A stretch of 64,000 nucleotides of DNA from Aldehydirespirator sp965116965 (GTDB lineage: Bacteria > Actinomycetota > Acidimicrobiia > Acidimicrobiales > Aldehydirespiratoraceae). Location of the stretch: the NCBI GenBank assembly GCA_965116965.1, contig OZ220743.1:806001-870000 (forward strand). Reading direction: 5' to 3'. Shown piece by piece: positions 1-10,273 of this stretch; positions within the stretch are counted from its first letter, which is position 1; the number at the start of each line of letters is the position of its first letter. Both the position numbers and the translations under genes were made by a program. Below the pieces are notes generated by a model, which saw nothing but the letters and a program-made list of their open reading frames with translations, searched no databases and was not told where the DNA came from.

Positions 1-2
1 AG

Positions 3-114
3 AGCACCGACCTCAACATCGGCCAAGTCCGCCTCGCCGTCATCGAGGACAACCTCAACTTGATGCCCCGCATCGTTAGTGGACAGAGCCGGCTAGCCGG
101 GACCGGCCGTCTGC
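3..114 (+). CDS. Possible 3' part of an unknown gene cut by the window edge
   Basis: The first 30 or so codons in this frame have GC-rich third positions and read like ordinary protein (STDLNIGQVRLAVIEDNL). This suggests the tail of a gene that begins before the window. No stop occurs before the convergent pyrE gene, and the frame stays open to about 488, so a true end cannot be placed. It could also be a decayed fragment. I do not recognise the family. Confidence 0.15.
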
Positions 115-723
115 TCAGCCGGCGGTTGCGGTTGCTATGGCGGTGGGCGGCAGGACGGGGTCGATCCCCAGCGACTCGTGGGTCGCCATCGGGTAGTAGG
201 CGATCCCTCGCTCCCCGAACTGCGGACCGGCGAGGCCGCTGCGGTCCACCAGCGTCACCGCGGCCACTGTCTGCGCTCCGGTCTCATCGACCGCATCGAG
301 CGCCTGCAAGATCGACGCGCCGGTGGTCACCACGTCCTCCACCAGCAGCACCCGGTCGCCGGACCCGAGCCGGGCCCCCTCGATCAACCGCCTCGTTCCC
401 CGCTTCTTGGGCTCCTTGCGCACGAAGAACCAGCGACAGTCGCTCACTGCGGCGATACCCACCGCCAGGGCGTCGGCGCCCAGGGTGAGGCCCCCCACCG
501 CGTCGAAGCTGTGGCCGTCGGCGCCGACCGCCTCGGCAATGGCCTCGCAGGCGAGCCGCAGGTGCCGCCACTCGGCCAGGGCCTCCTTGCCGTCGACGAA
601 GTCCGACGACATCGCCCCCGACGCCAACTCGATCGGCTCATCGAGCCTGCGGTGGCCCCGCTCCAGCAGGATCCTGATGAGTTCTTGACGCAGCGGTGTC
701 AGTTGCATGGGTGCCGCCACCAT
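115..723 (-). CDS. pyrE: Orotate phosphoribosyltransferase
   Basis: This 202-residue cytosolic enzyme should transfer phosphoribose from PRPP to orotate to give OMP, the fifth step of de novo pyrimidine synthesis. The type I PRTase PRPP-binding motif VEDVVTTGAS lies at residues 128-137, and the RKEPKKRGT loop at 102-110 corresponds to the mobile catalytic loop of this family. Length is normal for OPRTs. The start used is ATG at 723; a second in-frame ATG five codons later (MQLTPLR) is possible. The gene stands alone, with no other pyrimidine gene next to it, and diverges from the DUF3179 lipoprotein gene. Confidence 0.88.
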   Translation of the reverse strand: MVAAPMQLTPLRQELIRILLERGHRRLDEPIELASGAMSSDFVDGKEALAEWRHLRLACEAIAEAVGADGHSFDAVGGLTLGADALAVGIAAVSDCRWFFVRKEPKKRGTRRLIEGARLGSGDRVLLVEDVVTTGASILQALDAVDETGAQTVAAVTLVDRSGLAGPQFGERGIAYYPMATHESLGIDPVLPPTAIATATAG

Positions 724-935
724 ACAACGCCCGGTTCGGCTAGCCGCGACGGCCGGCAGCGCGGCTGCCGGCGCGACGTGTCAAGGTCGGAATGACCGAC
801 GAACACATCACCGAGATGATCCGGCTCCTGCGGGACAAGCAGGTTCTCATCCTCAGAGCCGGTACCGGAACCGGCAAAGTCGACCTTCGTTCCGTACCGG
901 CTCGTGGACAGGAATTTCGTGAATAACGTGGGCGC

Positions 936-2507
936 ATGACTTCTCGGGTCCGTGCCGTGGGCGCCGGACTGGCGCTGCTGGCGGCGGCCTGCTCGGGCGG
1001 TGACATGGACGCTCCCTCCTTCACCGGCGGCTCGGTGACCGGGGCTGAAGCCCCTGCGGCCGACACGCCCGACGCCGACACGCCCGACGCCGCCGCCTCG
1101 GACGCCGCCGCCTCGGACGCCGCCGCCTCGGAAACCGCCGCTCCCGACGCCGCCGGCGCCCCGGACGCCGGCGAGCGGGACCAGCTCGCCCCACGCGAGC
1201 GCGGCGCCCTGCGGAACTTCCTGGGATACGAGTTCCCGCCCGCCCCCGACACCCCGACCGGCCCCATCGACCAGGCCGCCGTCGATATCCTCGAAGTCAT
1301 CTGGGCGGGCCTCGAACTGGGCGGCTTCGACGGCGCCCTGGTCGCCGGCCTCGGCAACACCGGCGACGCCCGGCTGGCCTGGATCACGTCCGACCTGCTC
1401 CGGTTCTTCGTCTTCGGCGACATCCACGACGGGTCGATCTCGGCGTTCCAGAAGCTGACCGGCGCCAGGGTGGCCGACGACCCGGTAGCCGCCCGTAGCT
1501 CGTGGATGTCGGTCACCGACCACCTGATCGCATGGGACCTCCCCGCCTTCCCCCGCTACGCCGAGTACAAGGAGCGCCTGTTCACGCTGGTCGAACCTCG
1601 CTGGCAGCCGTTCTTCGACGACCCCGACGCCGACATCGACTGGCGCATGGTGAGCTGGGGCGGGGTGTACATCGACGACCGCGCCCTCGGCGACCAGAGG
1701 GGCTGCCCCCGGGGCTGCATCCCGGCCCTGGACGATCCGGCCGTCACCGACGCAGCCGGCGGCTCCTGGTACTCCGACGACGGCATCGTCTTCGCGGTCG
1801 TCGTCAGCGACGAGGCCCGGGCCTACCCCCGCCACATGATGGAAGTCCACGAGATGGTCAACGACACCCTCGGCGGCCGCCGGATCGGCATGCCCTACTG
1901 CACGCTGTGCGGCTCGGCCCAGGCCTATTTCACCGATGACGTGCCCGACGGCGTGGAGACGCCCGTCCTGCGCACCACGGGGCTGCTGTCCCGGTCCAAC
2001 AAGGTCATGTACGACCTCAACACCAAGTCGGTGTTCGACACGTTCACCGGCGAGGCGGTCACCGGGCCGCTGAGAGAGCGGGGAGTCGTCCTCAATCAGG
2101 CCACCGTGGTCACCACCACCTGGGGCGAGTGGAAGGCCGCCCATCCCGGCACGACCATCCTCGCCGAGGACGGCGGGATCGGGCGCCGCTACCCGCTCGA
2201 CCCGCTGCGGGGCCGCGACGACGACGGTCCCATCTTCCCGATCGGCGGCGCCGACGCCACCCTCGGCGTCCACGAGCAGGTCTTCGGCGTGGTGCTGGAC
2301 GACGGCACCCCCGTGGCGTTCCCGGTCGAAGAGGCCGCGGCGGCTCTCAAGGCCGGTGGGGATGTCGCGCTGGCCGGGGTGACGCTGCGCCTCGACGGGG
2401 GCGGGGTGCGGGCCGTCGACTCGGCCGGCGACGAGATCGAGGGCCACCAGTCGTTCTGGTTCGCCTGGAGCCAGTTCATGCCCGACACCCTCCTCTGGCA
2501 GCCCTAG
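936..2507 (+). CDS. DUF3179 domain-containing lipoprotein
   Basis: This is a 523-residue exported protein. The N-terminus has a short charged region, a hydrophobic stretch and a lipobox ending in Cys19 (LLAAAC), so it is probably lipid-anchored outside the membrane. Residues 35-85 are a low-complexity Ala/Asp/Pro linker made of repeats such as DAAAS, likely a spacer. The remainder matches DUF3179, including the signature YCTLCGSAQAYF near residue 310 with its CxxC. DUF3179 function is not established; related proteins are secreted. It is a single gene followed by repeat-rich intergenic DNA. Confidence 0.75.
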   Translation: MTSRVRAVGAGLALLAAACSGGDMDAPSFTGGSVTGAEAPAADTPDADTPDAAASDAAASDAAASETAAPDAAGAPDAGERDQLAPRERGALRNFLGYEFPPAPDTPTGPIDQAAVDILEVIWAGLELGGFDGALVAGLGNTGDARLAWITSDLLRFFVFGDIHDGSISAFQKLTGARVADDPVAARSSWMSVTDHLIAWDLPAFPRYAEYKERLFTLVEPRWQPFFDDPDADIDWRMVSWGGVYIDDRALGDQRGCPRGCIPALDDPAVTDAAGGSWYSDDGIVFAVVVSDEARAYPRHMMEVHEMVNDTLGGRRIGMPYCTLCGSAQAYFTDDVPDGVETPVLRTTGLLSRSNKVMYDLNTKSVFDTFTGEAVTGPLRERGVVLNQATVVTTTWGEWKAAHPGTTILAEDGGIGRRYPLDPLRGRDDDGPIFPIGGADATLGVHEQVFGVVLDDGTPVAFPVEEAAAALKAGGDVALAGVTLRLDGGGVRAVDSAGDEIEGHQSFWFAWSQFMPDTLLWQP

Positions 2508-2565
2508 AGGCCGAACGGCAGACGAGCGAACCGGTTCATCCGGGTGAGGCCCCTGGGCCTGGGCG

Positions 2566-2637
2566 GCCTGTGAGCGGGGTGAGTGGGAGCGGGTGACGGG
2601 TGTGGGCGACCTGTGAGCGGGGTGAGTGGGAGCGGGA
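2566..2637. repeat. Two copies of the GTGAGCG...GGAGCGGG intergenic repeat
   Basis: Two near-identical units of about 36 bp (CCTGTGAGCGGGGTGAGTGG followed by GAGCGGG) sit in tandem between the DUF3179 gene and the khtT-like gene. Diverged members of the same family occur near 23930, 33824, 35995, 39219 and, inverted, 43485. No coding function is visible. Confidence 0.6.
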
Positions 2638-2697
2638 AACAGCCACTGGGGCCGCTCTAGGTATTGTCCTATCGGGACGGCCTGAGAGGAGGTTCCA

Positions 2698-3198
2698 GTG
2701 AGGAAGGTGACCGAGACCGACCTGCCCGGAGTGGGGATCCGCTTCGACCTGCAGACAGACGCCGGCCGCTGCGTCGGCGTTGTGGCCCACCAGACCGGCC
2801 GGCGCGACCTAGTGGTATACGACGAGCGGGACGTCGACCGGGCCTGCGAGAGCGTCCAGCTGACCGAGGACGAGGGCCACACCCTGGGCGAGCTGCTGGG
2901 CGGCAGTACCGTGCTGGAGCATCTCGACGACGCCGTGCACCGCCTGGAGGACCTGGTGATCTCGTGGGTTCAGGTCGCGGCTGAGTCGTCGCTGGCCGGG
3001 CTCACCCTGGCCGAGGCGACCCTGAGAACCCGGACCGGGGCCGGAGTCGTCGCCCTCGTCACCGAATCGGGCTCCATCCCCATACCGGCCGGCACCGAAC
3101 GGCTCGAAGCGGGCGACACCGCGGTGGTGGTGGGCGTCCCGGCGGCGGTCAAGGCGGCCACCAGGCTGCTAAGGCGTCCCGCTGAGCAGACCGGCTAG
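2698..3198 (+). CDS. KhtT-like regulatory subunit with RCK/TrkA C-terminal domain
   Basis: This 166-residue soluble protein ends in a TrkA-C (RCK_C) domain at about 85-155 (SLAGLTLAEATLRTRTGAGV ... AGDTAVVVG). The start is GTG at 2698, set by the ribosome site GAGAGGAGG a few bases upstream. In the Bacillus KhtTU system the RCK_C protein KhtT binds nucleotides and gates the K+/H+ antiporter KhtU. Here the gene is followed 13 bp later by just such an antiporter, so a regulatory subunit role is likely. The N-terminal 80 residues are characteristic of this KhtT-like group rather than of a Rossmann TrkA-N domain. Confidence 0.75.
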   Translation: MRKVTETDLPGVGIRFDLQTDAGRCVGVVAHQTGRRDLVVYDERDVDRACESVQLTEDEGHTLGELLGGSTVLEHLDDAVHRLEDLVISWVQVAAESSLAGLTLAEATLRTRTGAGVVALVTESGSIPIPAGTERLEAGDTAVVVGVPAAVKAATRLLRRPAEQTG

Positions 3199-3211
3199 CC
3201 CGGGCCAGTCC

Positions 3212-4471
3212 GTGCACACCGGCGCCCCAGGCGATCTGTCGATCAGATCGGGTCAGTCCGTGCACACCGGCGGCGATCCGCCGATCAGACCGGCCGAGCC
3301 GATGCACACCGGTGGCGACCTGCTGGTCATCGAGCTCGGCGCGCTCGTGCTGGCGCTGGCCGTCGTCGCCCGCCTGGCCCGCCGGATCGGCCTGCCCGCA
3401 CTGCCGCTGTACCTGCTGGCCGGGCTCGCCCTCGGCGAGGGCAGCCTCTTCGAGCTGGACGCCTCGGAGGACTTCATCGAGGTCGGCGCCGAGATCGGCG
3501 TCATCCTGATGCTGCTGATGCTGGGACTGGAGTTCTCGACCCGCGAACTGATCGACAACCTGCGCCGGTCGACGCTGGCCGGTGCAGTCGACTTCGGGCT
3601 GAACTTCCCGCCCGGGTTCGTGGCCGGGCTGATCCTCGGCTTCGACCCGATCGTCGCGGTGCTGCTCGGCGGCGTGACCTACATCTCGTCGTCGGGCATC
3701 GTGGCCAAGCTGGTGGCCGACCTCGACCGGATCGGCAACCACGAGACCTCGGTCATCCTCAGCGTGCTCGTCATCGAGGACCTGGCCATGGTGCTGTACC
3801 TGCCGATCGTGTCCGGGGTGCTCTTCGGCGGGTCGGTCCTCAGCACCACTCTCACCGTGGCGATCTCGCTGGTGGCGGTGCTCGGGGTGCTCGGCGTCGC
3901 CTACCTGCTGGGCGACCGGCTCAGCGCCATCGCCCTGAGCCAGTCCAGCGAAGCGCTGCTGCTGACCCTGCTGGGCGGCACCCTGCTGGTCGCCGGCCTG
4001 GCTGGACGGCTCAACCTCTCGACCGCGGTCGGGGCGTTCGTGGTCGGCGTGGCGCTGTCGGGCGACATCGTCTCGCACGCCCGGGGGCTGCTGCTGCCGC
4101 TGCGCAACCTGTTCGCCGCGGTCTTCTTCGTGTTCTTCGGGCTCCGGGTGGACCTCAGCCGCATACCGGATGTGGCCGTCGCCGCGCTGGCCATCGCGGC
4201 GGCCACGGTCGCAACCAAGATCGTCTCCGGCTGGATCGCAGCCGCACGGGCCGGCATCGGCAAGCCCGGCCGGCTGCGGGCCGGGGCCGCCCTGATCGCC
4301 CACGGAGAGTTCTCGATCGTCATAGCCGAGCTGGGCATCGCCCGGGAGAGCGACCTGGGCGCGCTGGCGGCCGCCTACGTCATCGTCCTCACCCTGGTGG
4401 GAGCAGTGCTCTACCAGTTCTCGGACTCGATCACCCTGCCCACCCGAAGGCGTCGCCGCGCCCTCGCCTGA
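3212..4471 (+). CDS. CPA2-family cation:proton antiporter, KhtU/KefB-like
   Basis: This integral membrane protein of about 390-419 residues has roughly 12 hydrophobic segments and the Na+/H+ exchanger fold motifs (LPLYLLAGLALGEGSL; LMLLMLGLEFS; GRLNLSTAVGAFVVGVALSG). It should exchange K+ or Na+ for protons under control of the preceding KhtT-like subunit. The start is uncertain: three imperfect direct repeats each carry an in-frame start (GTG 3212, GTG 3260, ATG 3302) followed by HTG. Only the last leaves a conventional N-terminus directly before the first membrane helix, so 3302 may be the true start. Confidence 0.8.
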   Translation: MHTGAPGDLSIRSGQSVHTGGDPPIRPAEPMHTGGDLLVIELGALVLALAVVARLARRIGLPALPLYLLAGLALGEGSLFELDASEDFIEVGAEIGVILMLLMLGLEFSTRELIDNLRRSTLAGAVDFGLNFPPGFVAGLILGFDPIVAVLLGGVTYISSSGIVAKLVADLDRIGNHETSVILSVLVIEDLAMVLYLPIVSGVLFGGSVLSTTLTVAISLVAVLGVLGVAYLLGDRLSAIALSQSSEALLLTLLGGTLLVAGLAGRLNLSTAVGAFVVGVALSGDIVSHARGLLLPLRNLFAAVFFVFFGLRVDLSRIPDVAVAALAIAAATVATKIVSGWIAAARAGIGKPGRLRAGAALIAHGEFSIVIAELGIARESDLGALAAAYVIVLTLVGAVLYQFSDSITLPTRRRRRALA

Positions 4472-4481
4472 ACGTCCACAG

Positions 4482-4517
4482 TTGATGTAGTCACAAAGAG
4501 TGCTATTGTGACTACAT
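4482..4517 (+). promoter_or_regulatory. Promoter and palindromic operator of the first toxin-antitoxin pair
   Basis: A perfect 11-bp inverted repeat, ATGTAGTCACA (4485-4495) and TGTGACTACAT (4507-4517), flanks an 11-bp spacer. The right arm runs into the antitoxin ATG at 4516. Candidate -35 TTGATG (4482-4487) and -10 TATTGT (4504-4509) lie within the same segment. Binding of antitoxin or toxin-antitoxin complex here would block transcription, which fits the usual autoregulation of such operons. The predicted transcript would have almost no leader. Confidence 0.65.
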
Positions 4518-4770
4518 GACGGTTGGGATAAGGGAACTCAAAGCCAAGCTGTCCGAGTACGTCAGACGGGCAGCGAACGGTGAGCGGATTGTGATCAGCG
4601 ACCGGGGCAGGCCGGTGGCCCACCTTGTCGGCCTCGGGAGCGTGTCGACGATCGAGCAAGGCATCGAGGAGGGCTGGATCACGCCGGCGTCCCGGACCCG
4701 GTTGGAGCCGGCGCATCGCTTCTCTGCACCCAGAGGCACGGCCGACGTGCTCGACGAGGACCGCGGATGA
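4516..4770 (+). CDS. Type II antitoxin, Phd/YefM family
   Basis: This 84-residue protein has the Phd/YefM DNA-binding fold signature in its first 40 residues (VGIRELKAKLSEYVRRAANGE, then RIVISDRGRPVAHLV). The C-terminal half is less conserved, as expected for the toxin-neutralising tail. It overlaps the downstream PIN toxin gene by 4 bp (ATGA). It should neutralise that toxin and repress the operon through the palindrome overlapping its own start codon. Confidence 0.88.
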   Translation: MTVGIRELKAKLSEYVRRAANGERIVISDRGRPVAHLVGLGSVSTIEQGIEEGWITPASRTRLEPAHRFSAPRGTADVLDEDRG

Positions 4771-5168
4771 CCCTGTACGTAGACACCAGCGCGCTGCTGA
4801 AGCGCTACATCGCTGAACGCGACTCCGAAGTAGCCGACGAGTTCATGGCCACCGATCCCGTGCTGGTTACGTCGCGCCTGACCGAGGTGGAGCTGCGTCG
4901 CAACCTGGCCCGGTTGCTTGAAGGCGACGAACTGCTCGCCGCCCGCAGGCAGGCGCAGGCCGACCTGGACGCGTTCGCGCTGGTGAGCCTCGACGGCGTC
5001 ACCTGCAATGAAGCCGCCCGCATAGCCGAGCAGACGCTCTGCCGTTCTCTCGACGCGCTCCACGTAGCCGCGGCCCGCCGCGCCGGCGAGTCGACCACGT
5101 TCCTCACCTTCGACATCCGCCAGGCCCAAGCCGCCCGCTCCGCGGGCCTCACCGTGATTGGAACCTGA
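4767..5168 (+). CDS. vapC: PIN-domain ribonuclease toxin, VapC-like
   Basis: This 133-residue protein carries the four acidic PIN-domain positions: Asp6 in YVDTSALLKRY, Glu40/Glu42 in TEVELRR, Asp96 in SLDALHVAAA and Asp116 in FLTFDIRQ. These coordinate Mg2+/Mn2+ for single-strand RNA cleavage in VapC toxins. Translation is coupled to the Phd-type antitoxin by an ATGA overlap. All key residues are present, so it looks functional. The RNA target cannot be read from sequence. Confidence 0.88.
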   Translation: MTLYVDTSALLKRYIAERDSEVADEFMATDPVLVTSRLTEVELRRNLARLLEGDELLAARRQAQADLDAFALVSLDGVTCNEAARIAEQTLCRSLDALHVAAARRAGESTTFLTFDIRQAQAARSAGLTVIGT

Positions 5169-5244
5169 TCGACTCGCGTCGAGTCACGTGCGTGACGCGG
5201 CACCATTGCACGTGGCCTCGCCATGCAGCGGTACCGTTGTGCGC

Positions 5245-6174
5245 TCAGTCCTGGGCCAGGCGGGTGACCAGCAGGACGACGGCGAAGCCGGCGACGGCCG
5301 CCACCGTGGGGGCGGCCCACTCGCTGGCGGCGGGCCAGGCCAGGCCGGTGCCTGAGATCACCTCGTGCTCGTGGCGGCTGATCACGCCCACGCCGTTGGG
5401 CCACGGCCACAGCACCCTCAGCGAGCCGAACATCAGCCCCACCAGCACCGCCATCACCCGGTTGCGGGCCTGATCCAGCAGCCGCCCCAGCACCGTCGAG
5501 AACAGGCCCAGCCCGACCGCTGCCCCCGCTAGGAACACGGCCGCCTCGGCGTAGCGCAGATCGGTGACGATGTTGATCACCGCCCCGTACATACCCAGCA
5601 TCAGCAGCAGGAACGCCCCGCTGATTCCCGGCAGGATCATGGCGCAAATTGCTATGGCCCCGGCCCCGGCCAGCACCAGCAGCGACGGATCGGCCACCGG
5701 GCCCGACTGAAGGCCCAGCAACCCGAACGTGGCCGGCGCGGCCACCGCCATCAACACGATCTGGACGGCGCCCCGCCACTCGAACAGCCGGCACGCCGAC
5801 ACCGCCGACGCCAGCACCAGACCGCAGAACAGGCCGGCCATCGTCTCGGGACGCTCCTCCAGCTGGGTCTCGATCACCGAGGCCAGCAGCAGGATGGTGC
5901 CCAGGATCCCGGCCAGCAGCGGCACGATCAGCCACCAGTCCACCCCGGTCAGCCGCCGCCCGGCCCCCCGCCAGTCGCCCCGCAGCAACCGTCCCGCCGC
6001 CCCGGCCACGCCCCGGATCGCGCCCAGCAGCCGCTCGTAGATGCCGAGCACCACCGCGATAGTGCCGCCCGACACGCCCGGCACGACGTCGGCCGCGCCC
6101 ATGGCCACCCCCCGGGCCAGCCCCAGCGTCAGCCGCCGCCCCGGACCCCAGCCCGTCTCACGCCCCCCGGTCAC
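5245..6174 (-). CDS. DUF368 membrane protein, probable polyprenyl-phosphate translocase
   Basis: This 309-residue polytopic membrane protein has both DUF368 signatures: GAADVVPGVSGGTIA near residues 26-40 and ILPGISGAFLLLMLGMYG in the middle of the protein. Members of this family (PopT) have been linked to recycling undecaprenyl phosphate across the membrane for cell-wall synthesis; assignment here is by family only. The start is GTG at 6174. The gene is flanked on its 5' side by the first 70-bp repeat array, which lies between it and sdhB. Confidence 0.8.
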   Translation of the reverse strand: MTGGRETGWGPGRRLTLGLARGVAMGAADVVPGVSGGTIAVVLGIYERLLGAIRGVAGAAGRLLRGDWRGAGRRLTGVDWWLIVPLLAGILGTILLLASVIETQLEERPETMAGLFCGLVLASAVSACRLFEWRGAVQIVLMAVAAPATFGLLGLQSGPVADPSLLVLAGAGAIAICAMILPGISGAFLLLMLGMYGAVINIVTDLRYAEAAVFLAGAAVGLGLFSTVLGRLLDQARNRVMAVLVGLMFGSLRVLWPWPNGVGVISRHEHEVISGTGLAWPAASEWAAPTVAAVAGFAVVLLVTRLAQD

Positions 6175-6194
6175 TCACGCCCCCTGCCTGCCCC

Positions 6195-6460
6195 GAAAAT
6201 CTCGGGTGGGTTTTGGGTGGTATGTCCACAGAATCCGCCCGAGATTTCCGGCTCGGGCCGGCCCCGAGATCTCGGGTGGGTTTTGGGTGGTATGTCCACA
6301 GAATCCGCCCGAGATTTCCGGCTCGGGCCGGCCCCGAGATCTCGGGTGGGTTTTGGGTGGTATGTCCACAGAATCCGCCCGAGATTTCCGGCTCGGGCCG
6401 GCCCCGAGATCTCGGGTGGGTTTTGGGTGGTATGTCCACAGAATCCGCCCGGAATTTCCG
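6195..6460. repeat. Four-copy 70-bp array of the GAAATCTCGGG palindromic element
   Basis: Units beginning CTCGGGTGGG at 6201, 6271, 6341 and 6411 are practically identical with a period of 70 bp. Each holds an imperfect palindrome whose ends are GAGATCTCGGG and CCCGAGATTTCCGG around a core GGGTGGTATGTCCACA, plus a GC-rich spacer. The last unit is slightly diverged at its end. There are no variable spacers, so it is not CRISPR. It lies between sdhB and the DUF368 gene, both on the minus strand. Confidence 0.85.
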
Positions 6461-6501
6461 CTCCGGCCCGGCCCGGCTCGGCCTGCCCCGACCGTACCCG
6501 G

Positions 6502-7361
6502 TCAGACCTGGGAGGCTAGGCGGCGGTTCTTGACCTTGGCCTTCAGGTAGTCCCGGTTGAGCACAGCGATGAAGTCGAGGCTGATCTCCTTGGGGCACGC
6601 CTCGGTGCACTCGCCGTGGTTGGTGCACGACCCGAAGAACGACTCCATCGTCTCCACCATGGCCTCGGCCCGCCGCCACCGCTCGGGCTGGCCCTGGGGC
6701 AGCACGTTGAGGTGGCCGAGCTTGGCCGCGGTGAACAGCTGGGCCGCCGAGTTGGGGCAGGCGGCCACGCACGCTCCGCAGCCGATGCAGGCCGCCGCGT
6801 CCATGGCGAAGTCGGCCACGTCCTTGGGCACCGGGATCTCGTTGGCGTCGGGGGCGGTGCCGGTGGGCGCCGAGATGTAACCGCCCGACTCGATGATCCG
6901 GTCGAAGGCCTGCCGGTCCACCATCAGGTCCTTCACCACCGGGAACGACACCGCCCGGAACGGCTCGATCACGATCTCGTCACCGTCGCGGAACTTGCGC
7001 ATGTGCAGCTGGCAGGTGGCGGTGGCCTTCTCGGGACCGTGCGGGCGGCCGTTGATCATCACCCCGCACGTGCCGCAGATGCCCTCCCGGCAGTCGTGGG
7101 CGAACACCACCGGCTCGATGTCGTCGTCGATGAGACGCTCGTTGACGATGTCGAGCATCTCCAGGAACGAGCAGTCCTCCGGGATGTCGTGAGCGTCGAC
7201 GTCCAGGAACGCCCCCGGCTCGTCCGGCCCGGCCTGGCGCCAGATCCGCAGCTTCAGCCGCAGGGTCGCCTGGTGCCCGTTCCCCGAGCCGTTCCCGTTC
7301 CCCGAGCCGTTCCCGTTCCCCGAGCCGTTCCCGTTCCCCGAGCCGTTCCCGTTCCCGGCGC

Positions 7362-7365
<4 letters not shown>
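6502..7365 (-). CDS. sdhB: Succinate dehydrogenase/fumarate reductase iron-sulfur subunit
   Basis: This 287-residue complex II subunit passes electrons from SdhA to the quinone site. Cysteine clusters are present for [2Fe-2S] (CREGICGTCG plus a later Cys), [4Fe-4S] (CIGCGACVAACP) and [3Fe-4S] (CTNHGECTEACP). The start is GTG at 7365, which overlaps the sdhA stop (GTGA) and follows the GGAGGAG ribosome site. An unusual N-terminal tail of five NGNGSG hexapeptides, encoded by an 18-bp tandem repeat (about 7271-7352), precedes the ferredoxin domain. It is probably a flexible leader and may vary in length between strains. Confidence 0.93.
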
Positions 7366-9278
<1,913 letters not shown>

Positions 9279-9284
<6 letters not shown>

Positions 9285-9348
9285 GTGGCTGCTCTTCTCA
9301 TGCGGCCATCGGTGCTCATGTGGCTGCTCTTCTCATGCGGCCATCGGT
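9279..9348. repeat. 35-bp direct tandem repeat between sdhC and sdhA
   Basis: Two exact copies of a 35-bp unit beginning GCTCATGTGGCTGCTCTTCT occupy 9279-9313 and 9314-9348. The unit overlaps the sdhA start region and the space up to the sdhC stop. On the coding strand each copy repeats the region just before the sdhA ATG, so this looks like a local duplication of the translation-initiation region. Confidence 0.75.
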
Positions 9349-9350
9349 GC

Positions 9351-10127
9351 TCATGCGACCACCCCTGCTTGGACCATGATCGGGAAGCTCAGGTTGCCGA
9401 CCAGGACCGTCCCCGCGATCACCGTGGCCAGCCCCCGCCGCAAGTGGTTGAACCGGGGGTTGTTGACCCCCAGCGTCTGGAACGCCGACCACATGCCGTG
9501 GTAGATGTGCACCGACAGCGCCACGTTGGCCACGATGTAGATGATCGCCACCGGGATCGACGACAGCGACTCCACCACGTTGTGGTACACGTCGCCCCGG
9601 ATGTAGTCGTCGCCCAGCCACCAGCCCCAGGTCAGGTCGGCCAGGTGGAACAGCACGTAGAGGCCGACGATGGGACCGGTCCAGCGCATGGTGCGGCCGG
9701 CGAAGTTGACGGCCACGTAGTCCTGGCCGCCGGCGTAGCGCTTGTTGCCGCTCACCCAGTTGGCCCTCGGGCTGCTGCGCCGGCTGATCTCCTTGAGCGA
9801 CCAGGCGCTGTGGATGTGCAGCACGAACATGGCCAGCAGCCCGATGCGCATCACCCACAGGATCAGGGTGCGGGGCACCAGGTGGCCGCCCAGGTCCCGC
9901 AGCGCCTCGGCGTACTCGTTGATCTGGGTCGGGCCCTCGTACAGGTGCAGGTTGCCGATCATGTGAACGATCACGAAGGCCAGCAGCCCGACGCCGGTGA
10001 CGGCCATGACGTACTTCTTGCCGACCGCGGTCTGGTAGATGTTCAGCGGCCAGGGAAGCTCCCGCCGTCGACGCCTCAGCGGCGGCACCCGTTCAGCGGT
10101 CTCGGGGGGAGCGACCGTCTGCGCCAT
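9351..10127 (-). CDS. sdhC: Succinate dehydrogenase cytochrome b558 subunit
   Basis: This 258-residue membrane anchor has five predicted membrane helices and histidines suited to ligate two b hemes (VHMIGNLHLY, VLHIHSAWSL, FHLADLTWGW, VHIYHGMWSAF). It matches the single-subunit cytochrome b558 anchor family found with type B complex II and menaquinone. It is the first gene of the sdhC-sdhA-sdhB operon, the usual order for this class, and the start is ATG at 10127. Confidence 0.9.
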   Translation of the reverse strand: MAQTVAPPETAERVPPLRRRRRELPWPLNIYQTAVGKKYVMAVTGVGLLAFVIVHMIGNLHLYEGPTQINEYAEALRDLGGHLVPRTLILWVMRIGLLAMFVLHIHSAWSLKEISRRSSPRANWVSGNKRYAGGQDYVAVNFAGRTMRWTGPIVGLYVLFHLADLTWGWWLGDDYIRGDVYHNVVESLSSIPVAIIYIVANVALSVHIYHGMWSAFQTLGVNNPRFNHLRRGLATVIAGTVLVGNLSFPIMVQAGVVA

Positions 10128-10148
10128 CCCCCAAACCTACTGGCTCCT

Positions 10149-10273
10149 CCGAAATTGATGCGGTTGTGGGTGCCTAGTGCCTATCTCGTCCCCAATTTCG
10201 GGTGCCCGGTTCCGGCTCCCCGAAAATTGGTGCGGTTGTGGGTGTCTAGTGCCTGTTTCATCCCCAATTTCGT
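10149..10273. repeat. Two GAAATTG...CAATTTCG palindromic elements, 71 bp apart
   Basis: Two similar elements (10149-10202 and 10219-10273) have inverted ends CCGAAATTG and CCCAATTTCGG around the core TGCGGTTGTGGGTG...TAGTGCC. Their size, internal GGGTG core and roughly 71-bp spacing resemble the GAAATCTCGGG elements elsewhere, suggesting a variant of the same family. The rightmost copy is translated as the C-terminal tail of the neighbouring AbiEi/DUF559 protein. A third copy lies at 11226-11279. Confidence 0.7.

Noticed and set aside
699..2882. A 727-residue open frame on the minus strand across the DUF3179 gene
   Set aside because: It is antisense to a gene with a clear lipobox and domain; its composition is the usual Arg/Gly/Pro-rich shadow of GC-rich coding DNA.
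6195..6460. CRISPR array
   Set aside because: Units are whole 70-bp copies with no unique spacers, and no cas genes are nearby.
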